In this document: in pieces, positions 9,010-17,253 of the stretch | Layout: each line of letters begins with the position of its first letter | Numbering within the stretch: the stretch's first letter is position 1 | Assembly: GCF_003481825.1 (NCBI RefSeq) | Contig: NZ_QULW01000003.1 | Coordinates: 62,767-126,766, forward strand | Length of the DNA stretch: 64,000 nt | Direction: 5' to 3' | Source: Clostridium sp. OM02-18AC | Lineage (GTDB): Bacteria; Bacillota; Clostridia; Lachnospirales; Lachnospiraceae | The notes under the pieces: generated by a model | What the model saw: the letters and a program-made list of their open reading frames with translations, nothing else | What the model was told of the DNA's origin: nothing | The model's database searches: none | Position numbers and translations under genes: made by a program

Positions 9010-9140
9010 GATTCTTTTCATCCCTTTGATTTATTCTTAAAGTAACAAAGTGTTATTATAACCATTTTTTTTTAAGCTGGCAATAGGAAGAAATGATTGC
9101 GTCCATGAGTTGATCACCGAAAACAGAACTAAGAAAATAT

Positions 9141-9176
9141 AAAAAAATGCCCTGCCGGACTTTTGCCCGGCAGGGC
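9141..9176 (-). terminator. Strong terminator after the alcohol dehydrogenase gene
   Basis: GCCCTGCCGG (9149-9158) and CCGGCAGGGC (9167-9176) form a perfect ten-bp stem. On the minus strand it is followed by A then TTTTTTT. It lies about 30 bases past the dehydrogenase stop. Confidence 0.93.
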
Positions 9177-9205
9177 TCTGTTTCTATAACAGGTAATGTT
9201 ATTGA

Positions 9206-10423
9206 TTAGAAATCTACCTCAGTATCATAGTAGCAGCACTTCAGAAGTTTTTCCATCTCCTCCTGGCTAGGCTGACGCGGGTTGGAACCGGTACATGCGT
9301 CTGCGATCGCGTTCTTTGCAATCTCCGGAAGTCTCTCTAAGAATACCTCTTCCGGTACGAAGCCCTGCTCGGTCGGATAGCTGTCTGCGCCATAGTTCTT
9401 GATGCAGTGCGGAATCTTTAAGTCGTCGTTCATCTTTCTTAAGTAAGCGATCAGAAGAGCAACTTTCTCATCTAAGGTATCGCCGCCCAGTTTCATGAAG
9501 TCTGCGATCTCGCCATAACGCTCTTTCGCGGTTTCATCTTTTGCGTTGAATGCGATAACCTTTGGCAGATACATCGCGTTTGCAGCACCATGAATGATGT
9601 GTGCGCCGTAATCTGCGAAAGCTGCGCCGGTCTTATGAGCCATGGAGTGAACGATACCAAGCAGTGCGTTGGAGAATGCCATACCTGCCAGGCACTGTGC
9701 ATTGTGCATTGCATCACGTTTTGCCATATCGCCATTGTAAGAGTCAACCAGATCTTTCTGGATCATCTTGATCGCGTGAAGAGCAAGCGGATCGGTAAAG
9801 TCACAGTTTGCGGTAGATACATAAGCCTCAATCGCATGGGTCATAGCATCCATACCGGTATGGGCAACCAGTTTCTGCGGCATGGTCTCTGCCAGTTCTG
9901 GATCCACAATTGCAACATCCGGGGTGATCTCGAAGTCTGCGATCGGATACTTAATGCCCTTCTGGTAATCGGTAATGATCGAGAATGCAGTAACCTCTGT
10001 TGCGGTTCCGGAAGTAGAGGAAATTGCACAGAAGTGAGCTTTTCTTCTCAGTTTCGGAATACCAAATACCTTACACATATCTTCAAAGGTGATATCCGGG
10101 TACTCATACTTGATCCACATAGCTTTTGCTGCATCGATCGGGGAACCACCGCCCATAGCTACGATCCAGTCTGGCTGGAAAGCTTCCATGGCTGCTGCAC
10201 CCTTCATAACGGTCTCTACAGAAGGATCCGGCTCGATACCCTCGTAAAGCTGAACTTCCATTCCGGCCTCTTCCAGATACTGTTTTGCTTTGTCCAGAAA
10301 TCCGAAGCGTTTCATGGAACCGCCGCCAACGCAGATGATCGCTTTCTTACCTTCGAAAGTCTTTAATGCTTCCAAAGCACCTTTTCCGTGGTATAAGTCT
10401 CTCGGTAATGTGAATCTAGCCAT
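9206..10423 (-). CDS. Iron-containing alcohol dehydrogenase
   Basis: This cytoplasmic, NAD(P)H-dependent group III alcohol dehydrogenase probably reduces aldehydes during fermentation. The 405-residue protein shows the nucleotide-binding AMGGGSPIDAAKAMW near residue 90. The iron-ligand region includes HTGMDAMTHAIEAYVS and HSMAHKTGAAF. The ATG at 10423 follows GGAGGATTTGTT; an upstream in-frame ATG at 10450 has no suitable site. It is a single-gene unit with its own promoter and terminator. A Rex-type operator just past the promoter suggests induction when NADH accumulates. Ethanol, butanol or propanediol as product cannot be told apart here. Confidence 0.93.
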   Translation of the reverse strand: MARFTLPRDLYHGKGALEALKTFEGKKAIICVGGGSMKRFGFLDKAKQYLEEAGMEVQLYEGIEPDPSVETVMKGAAAMEAFQPDWIVAMGGGSPIDAAKAMWIKYEYPDITFEDMCKVFGIPKLRRKAHFCAISSTSGTATEVTAFSIITDYQKGIKYPIADFEITPDVAIVDPELAETMPQKLVAHTGMDAMTHAIEAYVSTANCDFTDPLALHAIKMIQKDLVDSYNGDMAKRDAMHNAQCLAGMAFSNALLGIVHSMAHKTGAAFADYGAHIIHGAANAMYLPKVIAFNAKDETAKERYGEIADFMKLGGDTLDEKVALLIAYLRKMNDDLKIPHCIKNYGADSYPTEQGFVPEEVFLERLPEIAKNAIADACTGSNPRQPSQEEMEKLLKCCYYDTEVDF

Positions 10424-10484
10424 AACAAATCCTCCATTCTGCCGCGTCATGTCGCGACACCTTTTTGATTTCTTTTTTCTTATC

Positions 10485-10498
10485 GTTAATTAATTAAC
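10485..10498. promoter_or_regulatory. Rex-type redox operator upstream of the alcohol dehydrogenase
   Basis: GTTAATTAATTAAC is a perfect 14-bp palindrome and fits the Rex core GTTAA-N4-TTAAC. With flanks it matches 16 of 18 bases of TTGTTAAN4TTAACAA, counting the N positions. It lies about 15 bases past the -10 box, so a bound repressor would block early elongation. Rex releases DNA when the NADH/NAD+ ratio is high. Confidence 0.75.
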
Positions 10499-10513
10499 AT
10501 TAACTCTGCATTT

Positions 10514-10541
10514 ACTATACCATGTTTTGTATATTTTGCAA
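10514..10541 (-). promoter_or_regulatory. Sigma-A promoter for the alcohol dehydrogenase
   Basis: TTGCAA (10536-10541) and TATAGT (10514-10519) are spaced by 16 bases on the minus strand. The 360-base gap 10424-10783 holds this promoter, the Rex site, a tandem repeat and the terminator of the next gene, and no further gene that I can see. Confidence 0.62.
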
Positions 10542-10610
10542 TAGATTTTGAACATTTTTTTCGATTTTATTTTTATATTGCATATTTTACTTGTTAGCGT
10601 CTTGTCACAT

Positions 10611-10644
10611 TTCACTTAAAATCAACATTCACTTAAAATCAACA
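10611..10644. repeat. Tandem pair of identical 17-bp repeats
   Basis: TTCACTTAAAATCAACA occurs twice head to tail (10611-10627 and 10628-10644) with no mismatch. The pair lies 70-100 bases upstream of the -35 box of the alcohol dehydrogenase, and about 60 bases past the terminator of the upstream gene. It could be a regulator binding array or a recent slippage duplication. Confidence 0.85.
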
Positions 10645-10701
10645 CCGATTTAACATAAACTTTGCAGCATACATACAGCGTCACGAAATCTCATTCAAAT
10701 G

Positions 10702-10732
10702 TAAAACAGACGCACCATGTTGGGTGCGTCTG
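10702..10732 (-). terminator. Terminator after the cysteine-ladder protein gene
   Basis: CAGACGCACC (10707-10716) and GGTGCGTCTG (10723-10732) form a perfect ten-bp stem. On the minus strand it is followed by TTTTAC. It lies 50 bases past the stop. Confidence 0.88.
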
Positions 10733-10783
10733 CAGTATGATCTTATGTAATGATCCGTCAGATGGTTTTTCTTTTGTTTTCTG

Positions 10784-11074
10784 TTATCTCTGGCATCCCA
10801 GATTGCTGATCTTGTAAGAAACCAGTTTTGGGCTGCTGCAGTTTTTCACAGACAGATTTTTTCTGCATGCAGTTTTGTTCTGTCTGCAGTCATTCGCCTT
10901 GCAGCCAAAGCTCTGGCATGCGGAAATAACACAGCCATTGCTGTAACATCCGGTACTATAACATCCGTTATTATTGGAGCAGTTGCCAACTGCCGCGAAT
11001 GCGGTCATCGGCTGAAAGGCCATCAGGGCAGTCACGGCCATAGCTGCTGCGGTTGTTGCGATGTGTCTTTTCAT
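10784..11074 (-). CDS. Small secreted cysteine-rich protein with a C-x4-C ladder
   Basis: I do not recognise a family. The 96-residue product starts MKRHIATTAAAMAVTALMAF, a Sec signal peptide ending near AFA-AVG. The mature part of about 70 residues holds ten cysteines. Six of them follow each other at exact five-residue spacing (GCYSTGCYSNGCVISAC and onward). Two more follow at spacings of seven and nine, and the tail contains a final Cys near the end. The inner ATG is preferred because AAGGAG lies about ten bases before it; an ATG at 11083 abuts that site. It is a single-gene unit with its own terminator. No peptide-modifying or export enzyme is adjacent. A structural, metal-binding or antimicrobial role is each possible. 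Confidence 0.7.
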   Translation of the reverse strand: MKRHIATTAAAMAVTALMAFQPMTAFAAVGNCSNNNGCYSTGCYSNGCVISACQSFGCKANDCRQNKTACRKNLSVKNCSSPKLVSYKISNLGCQR

Positions 11075-11190
11075 AGTAGTCATTCTCCTTCTTTATTACA
11101 TAAATATTACACATTTGTTACAAAAGTATGTTACCATACAGAGAATGGAAAATCCACTGGGAACTACTGGAAATCATACATGGAAAGTGG

Positions 11191-12060
11191 TCACGGCTTT
11201 AAGGAGTAGCCGATTCCAAGTCCTCCTGGTCCAATATGGCAGGTCACACCGAAGGAAAGGTCATCACACAGGATCGTTCTTCCTGGAAAAGCTGCTTCAA
11301 TCTCTTTTACCCAGGCATCGGTTTCTTCTTTTCCAGCACTGGAAGCTGCCACAATGTGGACATTTCCTGCATGGTATTCATCCTGATAAGAGTCTTCTAT
11401 AACCTTTTTCACATCATCGATCATCGTTTGTTTTGCACGCTTTAATCCGCGGCAGTTTTTGTGAAGTTCCAGAATGCCGATATCGAAATGCAGAACGGGT
11501 TTCACATTTAAAAGTCCGCCAACCAGAGCCACACCGGCTGAAATACGGCCGCCATGCTTTAAGTATTTTAAATCATCGACCGCAATGTAAATGCCTGTTT
11601 TTGTCTTAACGCGCTCCATGCGTTCTTTTACTTCAGCTGCACTGCATCCCTGTTCCAAAAGTTCCAGTGCATCCAGAATACTCTGATGGAGCGGTGTTGC
11701 AACACTTCCGTTATCTACAACGTAAACCCTGCCCTCGTATTTTTCTTCCCGGGAAAGCATCATGGCAGTCTGACAGGAACCGCTGAGACCACTGCTGATC
11801 GGAATATAAAGAATGTCCTCATAGTTTAAAAGTGCCTTGTCCCACAGTTCCATGACCGATTCCGGTGATGGCTGTGAGGTACTGATATTCTCCAGTCTGG
11901 ACAGACGTTCCAAAAATTCTTCCCTGGTAATGTTGATTCCTTCATAATAACAGACATCATTCATATAAAACGGCATGGGAAGCACATAAATTCCAAGCCG
12001 CTCTGCTTCTTCCTGCGAAATGCCGCTATGGCTGTCTGTAACGATTCCTGTTTTTCTCAT
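11191..12060 (-). CDS. DegV family fatty-acid-binding protein
   Basis: DegV proteins bind a fatty acid and present it to the FakA kinase, which phosphorylates it for lipid synthesis. The 289-residue product begins MRKTGIVTDSHSGIS, with the family's TDSxSxI start. It contains ISTSQPSPE, ILYIPISSGLSGSCQTA and the C-terminal CHIGPGGLGIGY, all standard DegV blocks. The ATG at 12060 follows AAAGGAG at eight bases; the frame open up to 12165 has no such signal. FakA is not nearby, and Firmicutes often carry several DegV paralogues with different chain preference. Confidence 0.93.
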   Translation of the reverse strand: MRKTGIVTDSHSGISQEEAERLGIYVLPMPFYMNDVCYYEGINITREEFLERLSRLENISTSQPSPESVMELWDKALLNYEDILYIPISSGLSGSCQTAMMLSREEKYEGRVYVVDNGSVATPLHQSILDALELLEQGCSAAEVKERMERVKTKTGIYIAVDDLKYLKHGGRISAGVALVGGLLNVKPVLHFDIGILELHKNCRGLKRAKQTMIDDVKKVIEDSYQDEYHAGNVHIVAASSAGKEETDAWVKEIEAAFPGRTILCDDLSFGVTCHIGPGGLGIGYSLKP

Positions 12061-12144
12061 TCGAAACTCTCCTTTATCCCACCGAAACATACCGGTTCTC
12101 ATTTGCACATAAAAGCTATTATAGCCTAAATGTTCCAAAAGAAC

Positions 12145-12193
12145 AAGTAATCCCCGAAATACCATCGAATGACGGTACTCGGGGACTTTACTT
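12145..12193 (-). terminator. Terminator at the end of the mgl operon
   Basis: TCCCCGA (12151-12157) pairs with TCGGGGA (12179-12185). An inner TACC/GGTA pair and outer AAGTAA/TTACTT arms extend the stem. It lies just past the mglC stop, and the minus strand continues TTGTTCTTTTGG. Confidence 0.8.
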
Positions 12194-12216
12194 ATGTAAT
12201 CATAATTCGATCACGA

Positions 12217-13206
12217 TTATTTCTTTGCAATGTATTTGCGGATATCAAGGGCAATTGCCACGATGATTACGATACCCTGTACAATGTACTGGTAGTTGGT
12301 CTGGATACCAAGGAACTGCATGGAAGATTTCAACAGCTCGAATACCAGAACACCGATGACAACACCGGAGATACGGCCGATACCACCATTAACGGATACA
12401 CCGCCGATGGTACATGCTGCGATTGCCTCCAGCTCATAGCCCTGACCCATGTTAACGCTGGCACCGCCGGCTTTTGCGCCAAGCAGGAAGCCTGCAATCG
12501 CATACAGGGCTGCAGCAGTTACGTAGATGATGATCTTGGTTTTCTTTACGTTTACGCCGGATACCTCAGCAGCAGCCTCGTTGCCGCCGATCGCATACAT
12601 GTATTTGCCGTGACGGGTGTAGTTGAATACGAACCACATAACCAGGCCAATCACAAATGCGATGATGAACATATACGGGATCTGACCAAATAGCTTGCCG
12701 GTTGCGATTGTAGTGTAAGCCTTGCGGTAGCCGCCCAGAGGAGTTGCGTTGGTGTATACCAGGCAGATGCCGTATACAGCCAGCTGCATGCCCAGGGTGC
12801 CGATGAAGGCCGGTACATTTAAGTAAGCGATAACGATACCATTGATCAGGCCGAAGATGCAGCAGATCAGGATACATAAAGCCAGAACACCGAATACCGG
12901 CATATCGCCTAAATTCGGAAAAAACTTACCGCTGTAGTCTGCGGTCTGAAGTAAGGTACCTGCGATACAGGAAGCAAGACCAACCATACGACCTGCGGAA
13001 AGGTCGGTACCTTTGGTGATCAGACAGCCGCTGACACCAAAGGCAATGATAACACGCGCTGCAGTATTAACAGAAATGTTGGATAAGTTGTTCCAGGAGA
13101 AGAAATTATCTTTGGTAATGCCGGTGATGAGTACCAGCAGGAGCAGAACAATGATGATACCATTGTCCAGCAGTGTTTTCTTTATATCAATATTTTTTTT
13201 ATTCAT
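12217..13206 (-). CDS. mglC: Galactose/methyl-galactoside ABC transporter permease MglC
   Basis: MglC is the membrane subunit of the MglBAC sugar importer. The 329-residue protein shows about eight to ten hydrophobic segments. It carries the family blocks KGTDLSAGRMVGLAS near residue 65, VPAFIGTLGMQ near residue 130 and GGNEAAAEVSGVNV near residue 205. That is the permease-ATPase coupling region of the ribose/galactose (BPD_transp_2) class. The ATG at 13206 follows AAGGAGG at eight bases. It is the last gene of the operon, 72 bases after mglA, and a strong terminator follows. The adjacent MglB types point to galactose or glucose as substrate. Confidence 0.93.
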   Translation of the reverse strand: MNKKNIDIKKTLLDNGIIIVLLLLVLITGITKDNFFSWNNLSNISVNTAARVIIAFGVSGCLITKGTDLSAGRMVGLASCIAGTLLQTADYSGKFFPNLGDMPVFGVLALCILICCIFGLINGIVIAYLNVPAFIGTLGMQLAVYGICLVYTNATPLGGYRKAYTTIATGKLFGQIPYMFIIAFVIGLVMWFVFNYTRHGKYMYAIGGNEAAAEVSGVNVKKTKIIIYVTAAALYAIAGFLLGAKAGGASVNMGQGYELEAIAACTIGGVSVNGGIGRISGVVIGVLVFELLKSSMQFLGIQTNYQYIVQGIVIIVAIALDIRKYIAKK

Positions 13207-13278
13207 CCTCGTATCCTCCTTAATTGTTTCCATTCACAGTCGGATGCAATTTCCTATGAAACGAAAGACTGACTGTGA

Positions 13279-14790
13279 TTAGTTGAACTGAGTAGCCATA
13301 CTCATGATATTTTCCTGAGTTGCTTCCTCACCGGAGACCTCACCGGTCAATTTTCCAGCACACATAACCAGGATCCGGTGTGACATACCGATTAACTCCG
13401 GCATTTCAGAGGAAATCATGATGATAGATTTGCCCTGTCTTGTCAGTTCGATCATGATCTGGTAGATCTCGTACTTCGCGCCGACATCGATACCTCTGGT
13501 CGGCTCATCCATGATCAGCACGTCCGGGTTGTTTGCCAGCCATCTTGCAATAATCACCTTCTGCTGGTTACCACCGGAAAGAGACTGGATCAGTGTCTTG
13601 CTGCTCGGAGTCTTGATACTCAGTTTTGCTACATTTTCCTTAACAAGCTCTTCAATCTTTCCGATGTCAAGCATCGGTCCGACCTTTAAGTAGTTGTTAA
13701 GGGAGGAAATGGATACGTTGTCCGCGATGGAAAGGCATCCAAGGATACCGGTGCCACGGCGGTCCTCTGTGATCATTCCGATACCATCTTTGATGGCATC
13801 ACGCGGTCTGGATACCTGGATTGGTTTTCCGTGAACCAGGACCTCTCCGCTCTTAACATGGCGCATACCGAAGATTGCTTCCATCAGCTCTGTTCTCTGG
13901 GCTCCAACCAGACCGCCGAAGCCAAGGATCTCGCCCTTCTTTAACTGGAAACTGATATGCTGGAAAGAACGCTCATGGATGCTGCAGAGGTCTTTTACCT
14001 CCAGCACCACTTCGTCCTGAATGGTATTTTCCATTGGAGGATAAACATTGGTGAGTTCACGACCTACCATCTGGCGGACAATTTCATCGTCACTGATGTC
14101 TTTGACCTCCCAGGTCCCTACATAAGTACCATCACGCATGATGGTAATATCATCGGCAATTTCACGGATCTCAGCCATCTTGTGGGAGATGTAGATCATG
14201 GAAACGCCTCTGGATTTAAGATCCCGAATGATGCGGAACAGCGCCTCTACCTCATTATCGGTAAGAGATGATGTCGGCTCATCCAGAATCACAACTTTCG
14301 CACTCATGGATACTGCCTTGGCGATCTCTACGGACTGCATCTGTGCAATGGAAAGAGATCCCAGTTTTGCCTTCGGATCGTAAGGCATTTTCACATTGTC
14401 CAGCCACTTGGCTGCTTCCTCGTTCATGGTCTTATGATCAATGATCTTTAACGGACCAAAGCTTTTTAGCGGATAACGGCCCAGATACATATTCTCTGCG
14501 ATCGTTCTCTCCGGGATCGGCTGCAGTTCCTGATGAACCATGGCCAGTCCTTTATGTAAAGCGTCATCTGGATTTAAGATCGTCATTTTCTCTCCATCCA
14601 GATAAATTTCACCTTCATCCATTTTATAGATGCCAAATAAACATTTCATTAGGGTAGATTTTCCGGCTCCGTTCTCCCCCATTAACGCATGGACGGTACC
14701 GGGACGGACTCTTAAGTTGATGCCGTCGAGGGCTTTTACACCCGGGAAGCTTTTGCAGACTCCCTTCATTTCCAACCTGTACTCTGCCAT
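13279..14790 (-). CDS. mglA: Galactose/methyl-galactoside ABC transporter ATPase MglA
   Basis: MglA is the double-domain ATPase that energises the MglBAC importer from the cytoplasmic face. The 503-residue protein has a first Walker A GENGAGKST near residue 38, with Walker B VVILDEPTSSLT. A second ABC domain has the signature SGGNQQKVIIARWL and Walker B VLIMDEPTRGIDVGAK. The second Walker A region (FGGLVGAQRTELMEAIFG) is degenerate, as is usual in MglA/RbsA. The ATG at 14790 follows AAAGGAG; the open frame upstream to 14904 runs into the intercistronic hairpin and is not coding. A hairpin between mglB and mglA may keep its level below that of the binding protein. Confidence 0.94.
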   Translation of the reverse strand: MAEYRLEMKGVCKSFPGVKALDGINLRVRPGTVHALMGENGAGKSTLMKCLFGIYKMDEGEIYLDGEKMTILNPDDALHKGLAMVHQELQPIPERTIAENMYLGRYPLKSFGPLKIIDHKTMNEEAAKWLDNVKMPYDPKAKLGSLSIAQMQSVEIAKAVSMSAKVVILDEPTSSLTDNEVEALFRIIRDLKSRGVSMIYISHKMAEIREIADDITIMRDGTYVGTWEVKDISDDEIVRQMVGRELTNVYPPMENTIQDEVVLEVKDLCSIHERSFQHISFQLKKGEILGFGGLVGAQRTELMEAIFGMRHVKSGEVLVHGKPIQVSRPRDAIKDGIGMITEDRRGTGILGCLSIADNVSISSLNNYLKVGPMLDIGKIEELVKENVAKLSIKTPSSKTLIQSLSGGNQQKVIIARWLANNPDVLIMDEPTRGIDVGAKYEIYQIMIELTRQGKSIIMISSEMPELIGMSHRILVMCAGKLTGEVSGEEATQENIMSMATQFN

Positions 14791-14875
14791 CCCATTCTCT
14801 CCTTTCTGACTCCGTACCGGCTTTTTCAGCCGTTTTCTGCATGCGGCTGCGTTTTCTGCGGCCGTTTGCATTTCT

Positions 14876-14907
14876 TTAAAAATCGGGTGTGTCAGACGAC
14901 ACACCCG
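14876..14907 (-). terminator. Intercistronic attenuating hairpin between mglB and mglA
   Basis: CGGGTGTGTC (14884-14893) and GACACACCCG (14898-14907) form a perfect ten-bp stem with a four-base loop. On the minus strand it is followed by ATTTTTAAAG. Such partial terminators after binding-protein genes let the binding protein outnumber the ATPase and permease. Confidence 0.85.
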
Positions 14908-14944
14908 AAAGATGAATCACTGTTAATTACAGGCCAGAGTCTGA

Positions 14945-16057
14945 CTATTTGATGATGTCAAGAATGTCTGCTGCGTTGTCCGGGGTAACCTTTACATAGT
15001 CAACCATGTTAACCGGATCAACAGACTCACCGTCTAAGTATTTGACAGCCATATCAGCTGCAGTCTTAGCCTGACCAATGTAATCGTTAAATACGGTACC
15101 GGTCATCTTGCCATCGGTGATGTTCTGAACTGCCTCGGTCAGAGCATCTACACCTACCAGGTAGATATCCTCATTTACTTTTCTGCCTGCTGCATCGATT
15201 GCCTGCAGAGCACCGAGTGCCATTGCATCGTTGTTACAGAAAACAACCTCGATCTTGTCGCCGAACTGGGTTAATGCATCCTGAACGATCTGCTGGCCTT
15301 TAGCCTGATCCCAGTCACCTCTCTGGAGCAGAAGCTCTTCAACCTCAACACCTGCATCGGTCAGAGCTTTGATGGAATACTCGGTTCTGTACTGGGCATC
15401 TACGTTCTCCGGATCGCCCTGAACCATGATGTAGCTTACTTTGCCATCGCCGTTGATATCACCTTTGTTTGCAGTCTCAAGGATTTCTTCACCCTGATAA
15501 GTACCAGACTGTCTTGCGTCTGCACCGACGTAAGTAGCATTGATACCGTCGGAAGCCCATCTCTCTTCCTCTGCGGAATCCGGCTCACGGTTGATGTAAA
15601 CAACCGGGATTCCAGCATCTTTACACATATCGGTAACCTGCGGTGCGGAAGAAGACTGAACCAGGTTTAAGATCATAACGTCAACGCCGGAAGCGATGAA
15701 GTTCTGGATCTGGTTGGTCTGCTCTGCCTGATCGCCCTTACCATCCTGAACGGTGATGTTCTCTTTCTTGAAGCCAAGGTCCTCGGTTAAGTATCTCTCT
15801 AACTCGGTACGGTACAGAGTCATAAAGTTATCATCAAATTTGTAAATGGAAATGCCGACTTTTTTGTCTGCATAGTCGCCGCCTGCAGCTTCTTTTACTG
15901 CTTCTGCAGTGGTCTCTGCTTCTTTTGCAGCTTCGGTCGTTGCTGCCTCAGTTGCAGCTGCAGTAGTCTCTGCCGGTTTGCTTCCGCCGCATGCTGTCAT
16001 AGACAGGATCATGCAGGATGCCATTGCCATAGCGGTTACTTTCTTTGTTAATCTCAT
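14945..16057 (-). CDS. mglB: Galactose/glucose-binding lipoprotein MglB
   Basis: This extracytoplasmic binding protein delivers sugar to MglAC. The 370-residue precursor has a lipoprotein signal ending LSMTACGG (lipobox TAC). A low-complexity linker rich in Ala, Thr and Glu (residues about 26-60) follows, then a type I periplasmic-binding fold. The loop DINGDGKVSY followed by QGDPEN matches the calcium-binding EF-hand-like site special to galactose/glucose-binding proteins. The ATG at 16057 follows GGGAGG at nine bases. A promoter and an inverted repeat lie in the 150 bases upstream, so it can be transcribed apart from the sensor genes before it. Confidence 0.93.
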   Translation of the reverse strand: MRLTKKVTAMAMASCMILSMTACGGSKPAETTAAATEAATTEAAKEAETTAEAVKEAAGGDYADKKVGISIYKFDDNFMTLYRTELERYLTEDLGFKKENITVQDGKGDQAEQTNQIQNFIASGVDVMILNLVQSSSAPQVTDMCKDAGIPVVYINREPDSAEEERWASDGINATYVGADARQSGTYQGEEILETANKGDINGDGKVSYIMVQGDPENVDAQYRTEYSIKALTDAGVEVEELLLQRGDWDQAKGQQIVQDALTQFGDKIEVVFCNNDAMALGALQAIDAAGRKVNEDIYLVGVDALTEAVQNITDGKMTGTVFNDYIGQAKTAADMAVKYLDGESVDPVNMVDYVKVTPDNAADILDIIK

Positions 16058-16131
16058 GATGTAAATCCTCCCTTTAAATAAAATTGTCATAATTTGTAAG
16101 TTTTTGTTTACTTTCTCCATCTGACAAGCTC

Positions 16132-16160
16132 ATTATAGCGGCGGATTGTGCAATTTTCCA
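16132..16160 (-). promoter_or_regulatory. Promoter for mglBAC
   Basis: A perfect TATAAT (16132-16137) lies 17 bases from a weak -35, TGGAAA (16155-16160), on the minus strand. A weak -35 fits a promoter that needs an activator, and a YesN-type regulator is encoded upstream. The leader is about 75 bases. Confidence 0.6.
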
Positions 16161-16187
16161 TAGGATTTTCTTTTCAGCATTATGGAA
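16156..16187. promoter_or_regulatory. Inverted repeat overlapping the mglB -35 region
   Basis: TTCCATA (16156-16162) and TATGGAA (16181-16187) are perfect 7-bp arms 18 bases apart, reaching from the -35 box upstream. The position suits a regulator site. The bound factor is not shown by the sequence. Confidence 0.45.
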
Positions 16188-16208
16188 TTTTTTCGATTCT
16201 ACAATTTT

Positions 16209-17240
16209 TTAAGGATTTATATTGTCTTTTGTGACATGATTCTGCCTGGTCCAGTAGTATTTTTCTCCGTTTAGGCTGATTTTCTCCGGGATTGGTTCAC
16301 CCAATCCGGCGGATGCTGCAATGGTAAAGATTGCATCTGCATAGCCGCTTTTATCTGAGGACACTGTGCCAAGCATCTTTCCGCTTTTTACTGCATCCAG
16401 TCCTGGAGTTGTTCCATCAATTCCAACCACACGGATCCGGTTGGCTCCTGCACGTTCCATCGCATCGATGGCGCCAAGGGCCATATCATCGTTATTACTG
16501 ATCACCAGTTCGATTTTATCCGGATAGGAAGACAGCCACTGTTCCATCATGGCGGATGCCTGCGAACGTTCCCAGTTTGCAATACCGCCTGTTACTTTTT
16601 CAATTGGTACATCCCGGTCTTTTAAAGTCTGGACAGACCATTCCGTACGGATCAGGGAATCCTGATGATTGCTTTCTCCCTCCAGGAGAACGTAGCTGAT
16701 CACTCCGTCTCCGTTTTGATCAAGGAATGCCGGATCTTTCTCATACTGCTCTGCCACGATTTCTGCTTCCAGCACAGCCGATTCCTTGGCATCCGCACCG
16801 ACATAGTAAAGCTTGTCCCAGCGGTCCATATCCTCTTCCACCGGCTGCCGGTTAAAAAAGACTACCGGAATATCGGCAGCCATAGCCGGATCGATGATAC
16901 CAGAGGAGGTGGTCCGGTCAACCGGATTGATGCACAGTGCATCACACCCCAGAGAAACAAAGCGTTCTACCTGCTTATTCTGGGTATACTGATTTCCTTT
17001 GGCGTCCTGAATGTCCAAAGTTACCTTGATACCAGTTTCCTGTTCATATGCTTTTGCCCGTTTTTCCAGCTCCGCGCGGATATTGCTGATAAAGGTATCG
17101 TCTGCCCGGTACAGGCTGACGCCAATACGGATCGCATTTTTCTTTTCCGGAGTGTTACCGGTCTGGCAGCCGGAAAGAAGACTGCTTGTGAGAAACAGCC
17201 CAAGTAATGCAGCAGTTGTCTTTTTGCTATTTACGTTCAT
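16209..17240 (-). CDS. Second MglB-type sugar-binding lipoprotein
   Basis: This is a paralogue of MglB with its own lipoprotein signal (lipobox LLSGC near residue 25) and 343 residues. It keeps the calcium-loop form DQNGDGVISY followed by LEGE, and the C-terminal half NNDDMALGAIDAMERAG with VVGIDGTTPGLDAVKSGKM. This marks it as a galactose/glucose-type binder. The ATG at 17240 follows TAGGAGG, whose first bases overlap the stop of the preceding gene region. It belongs to the sensor operon (regulator, kinase, anchored binder) rather than to mglBAC, from which a promoter region separates it. It may act as a sensing ligand-binder or as an alternative import receptor. Confidence 0.88.
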   Translation of the reverse strand: MNVNSKKTTAALLGLFLTSSLLSGCQTGNTPEKKNAIRIGVSLYRADDTFISNIRAELEKRAKAYEQETGIKVTLDIQDAKGNQYTQNKQVERFVSLGCDALCINPVDRTTSSGIIDPAMAADIPVVFFNRQPVEEDMDRWDKLYYVGADAKESAVLEAEIVAEQYEKDPAFLDQNGDGVISYVLLEGESNHQDSLIRTEWSVQTLKDRDVPIEKVTGGIANWERSQASAMMEQWLSSYPDKIELVISNNDDMALGAIDAMERAGANRIRVVGIDGTTPGLDAVKSGKMLGTVSSDKSGYADAIFTIAASAGLGEPIPEKISLNGEKYYWTRQNHVTKDNINP

Positions 17241-17253
17241 GCGTATCAACCTC

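Noticed and set aside
9590..10366. Plus-strand open frame of 258 codons
   Set aside because: It lies wholly antisense to the alcohol dehydrogenase and its Cys/His-rich product matches nothing. It is a mirror of the coding bias of the real gene.
15890..15985. Repetitive Ala/Thr/Glu-coding stretch in mglB, considered as a DNA repeat
   Set aside because: It is the usual low-complexity linker after a lipoprotein signal in Lachnospiraceae binding proteins, not a mobile or array repeat.
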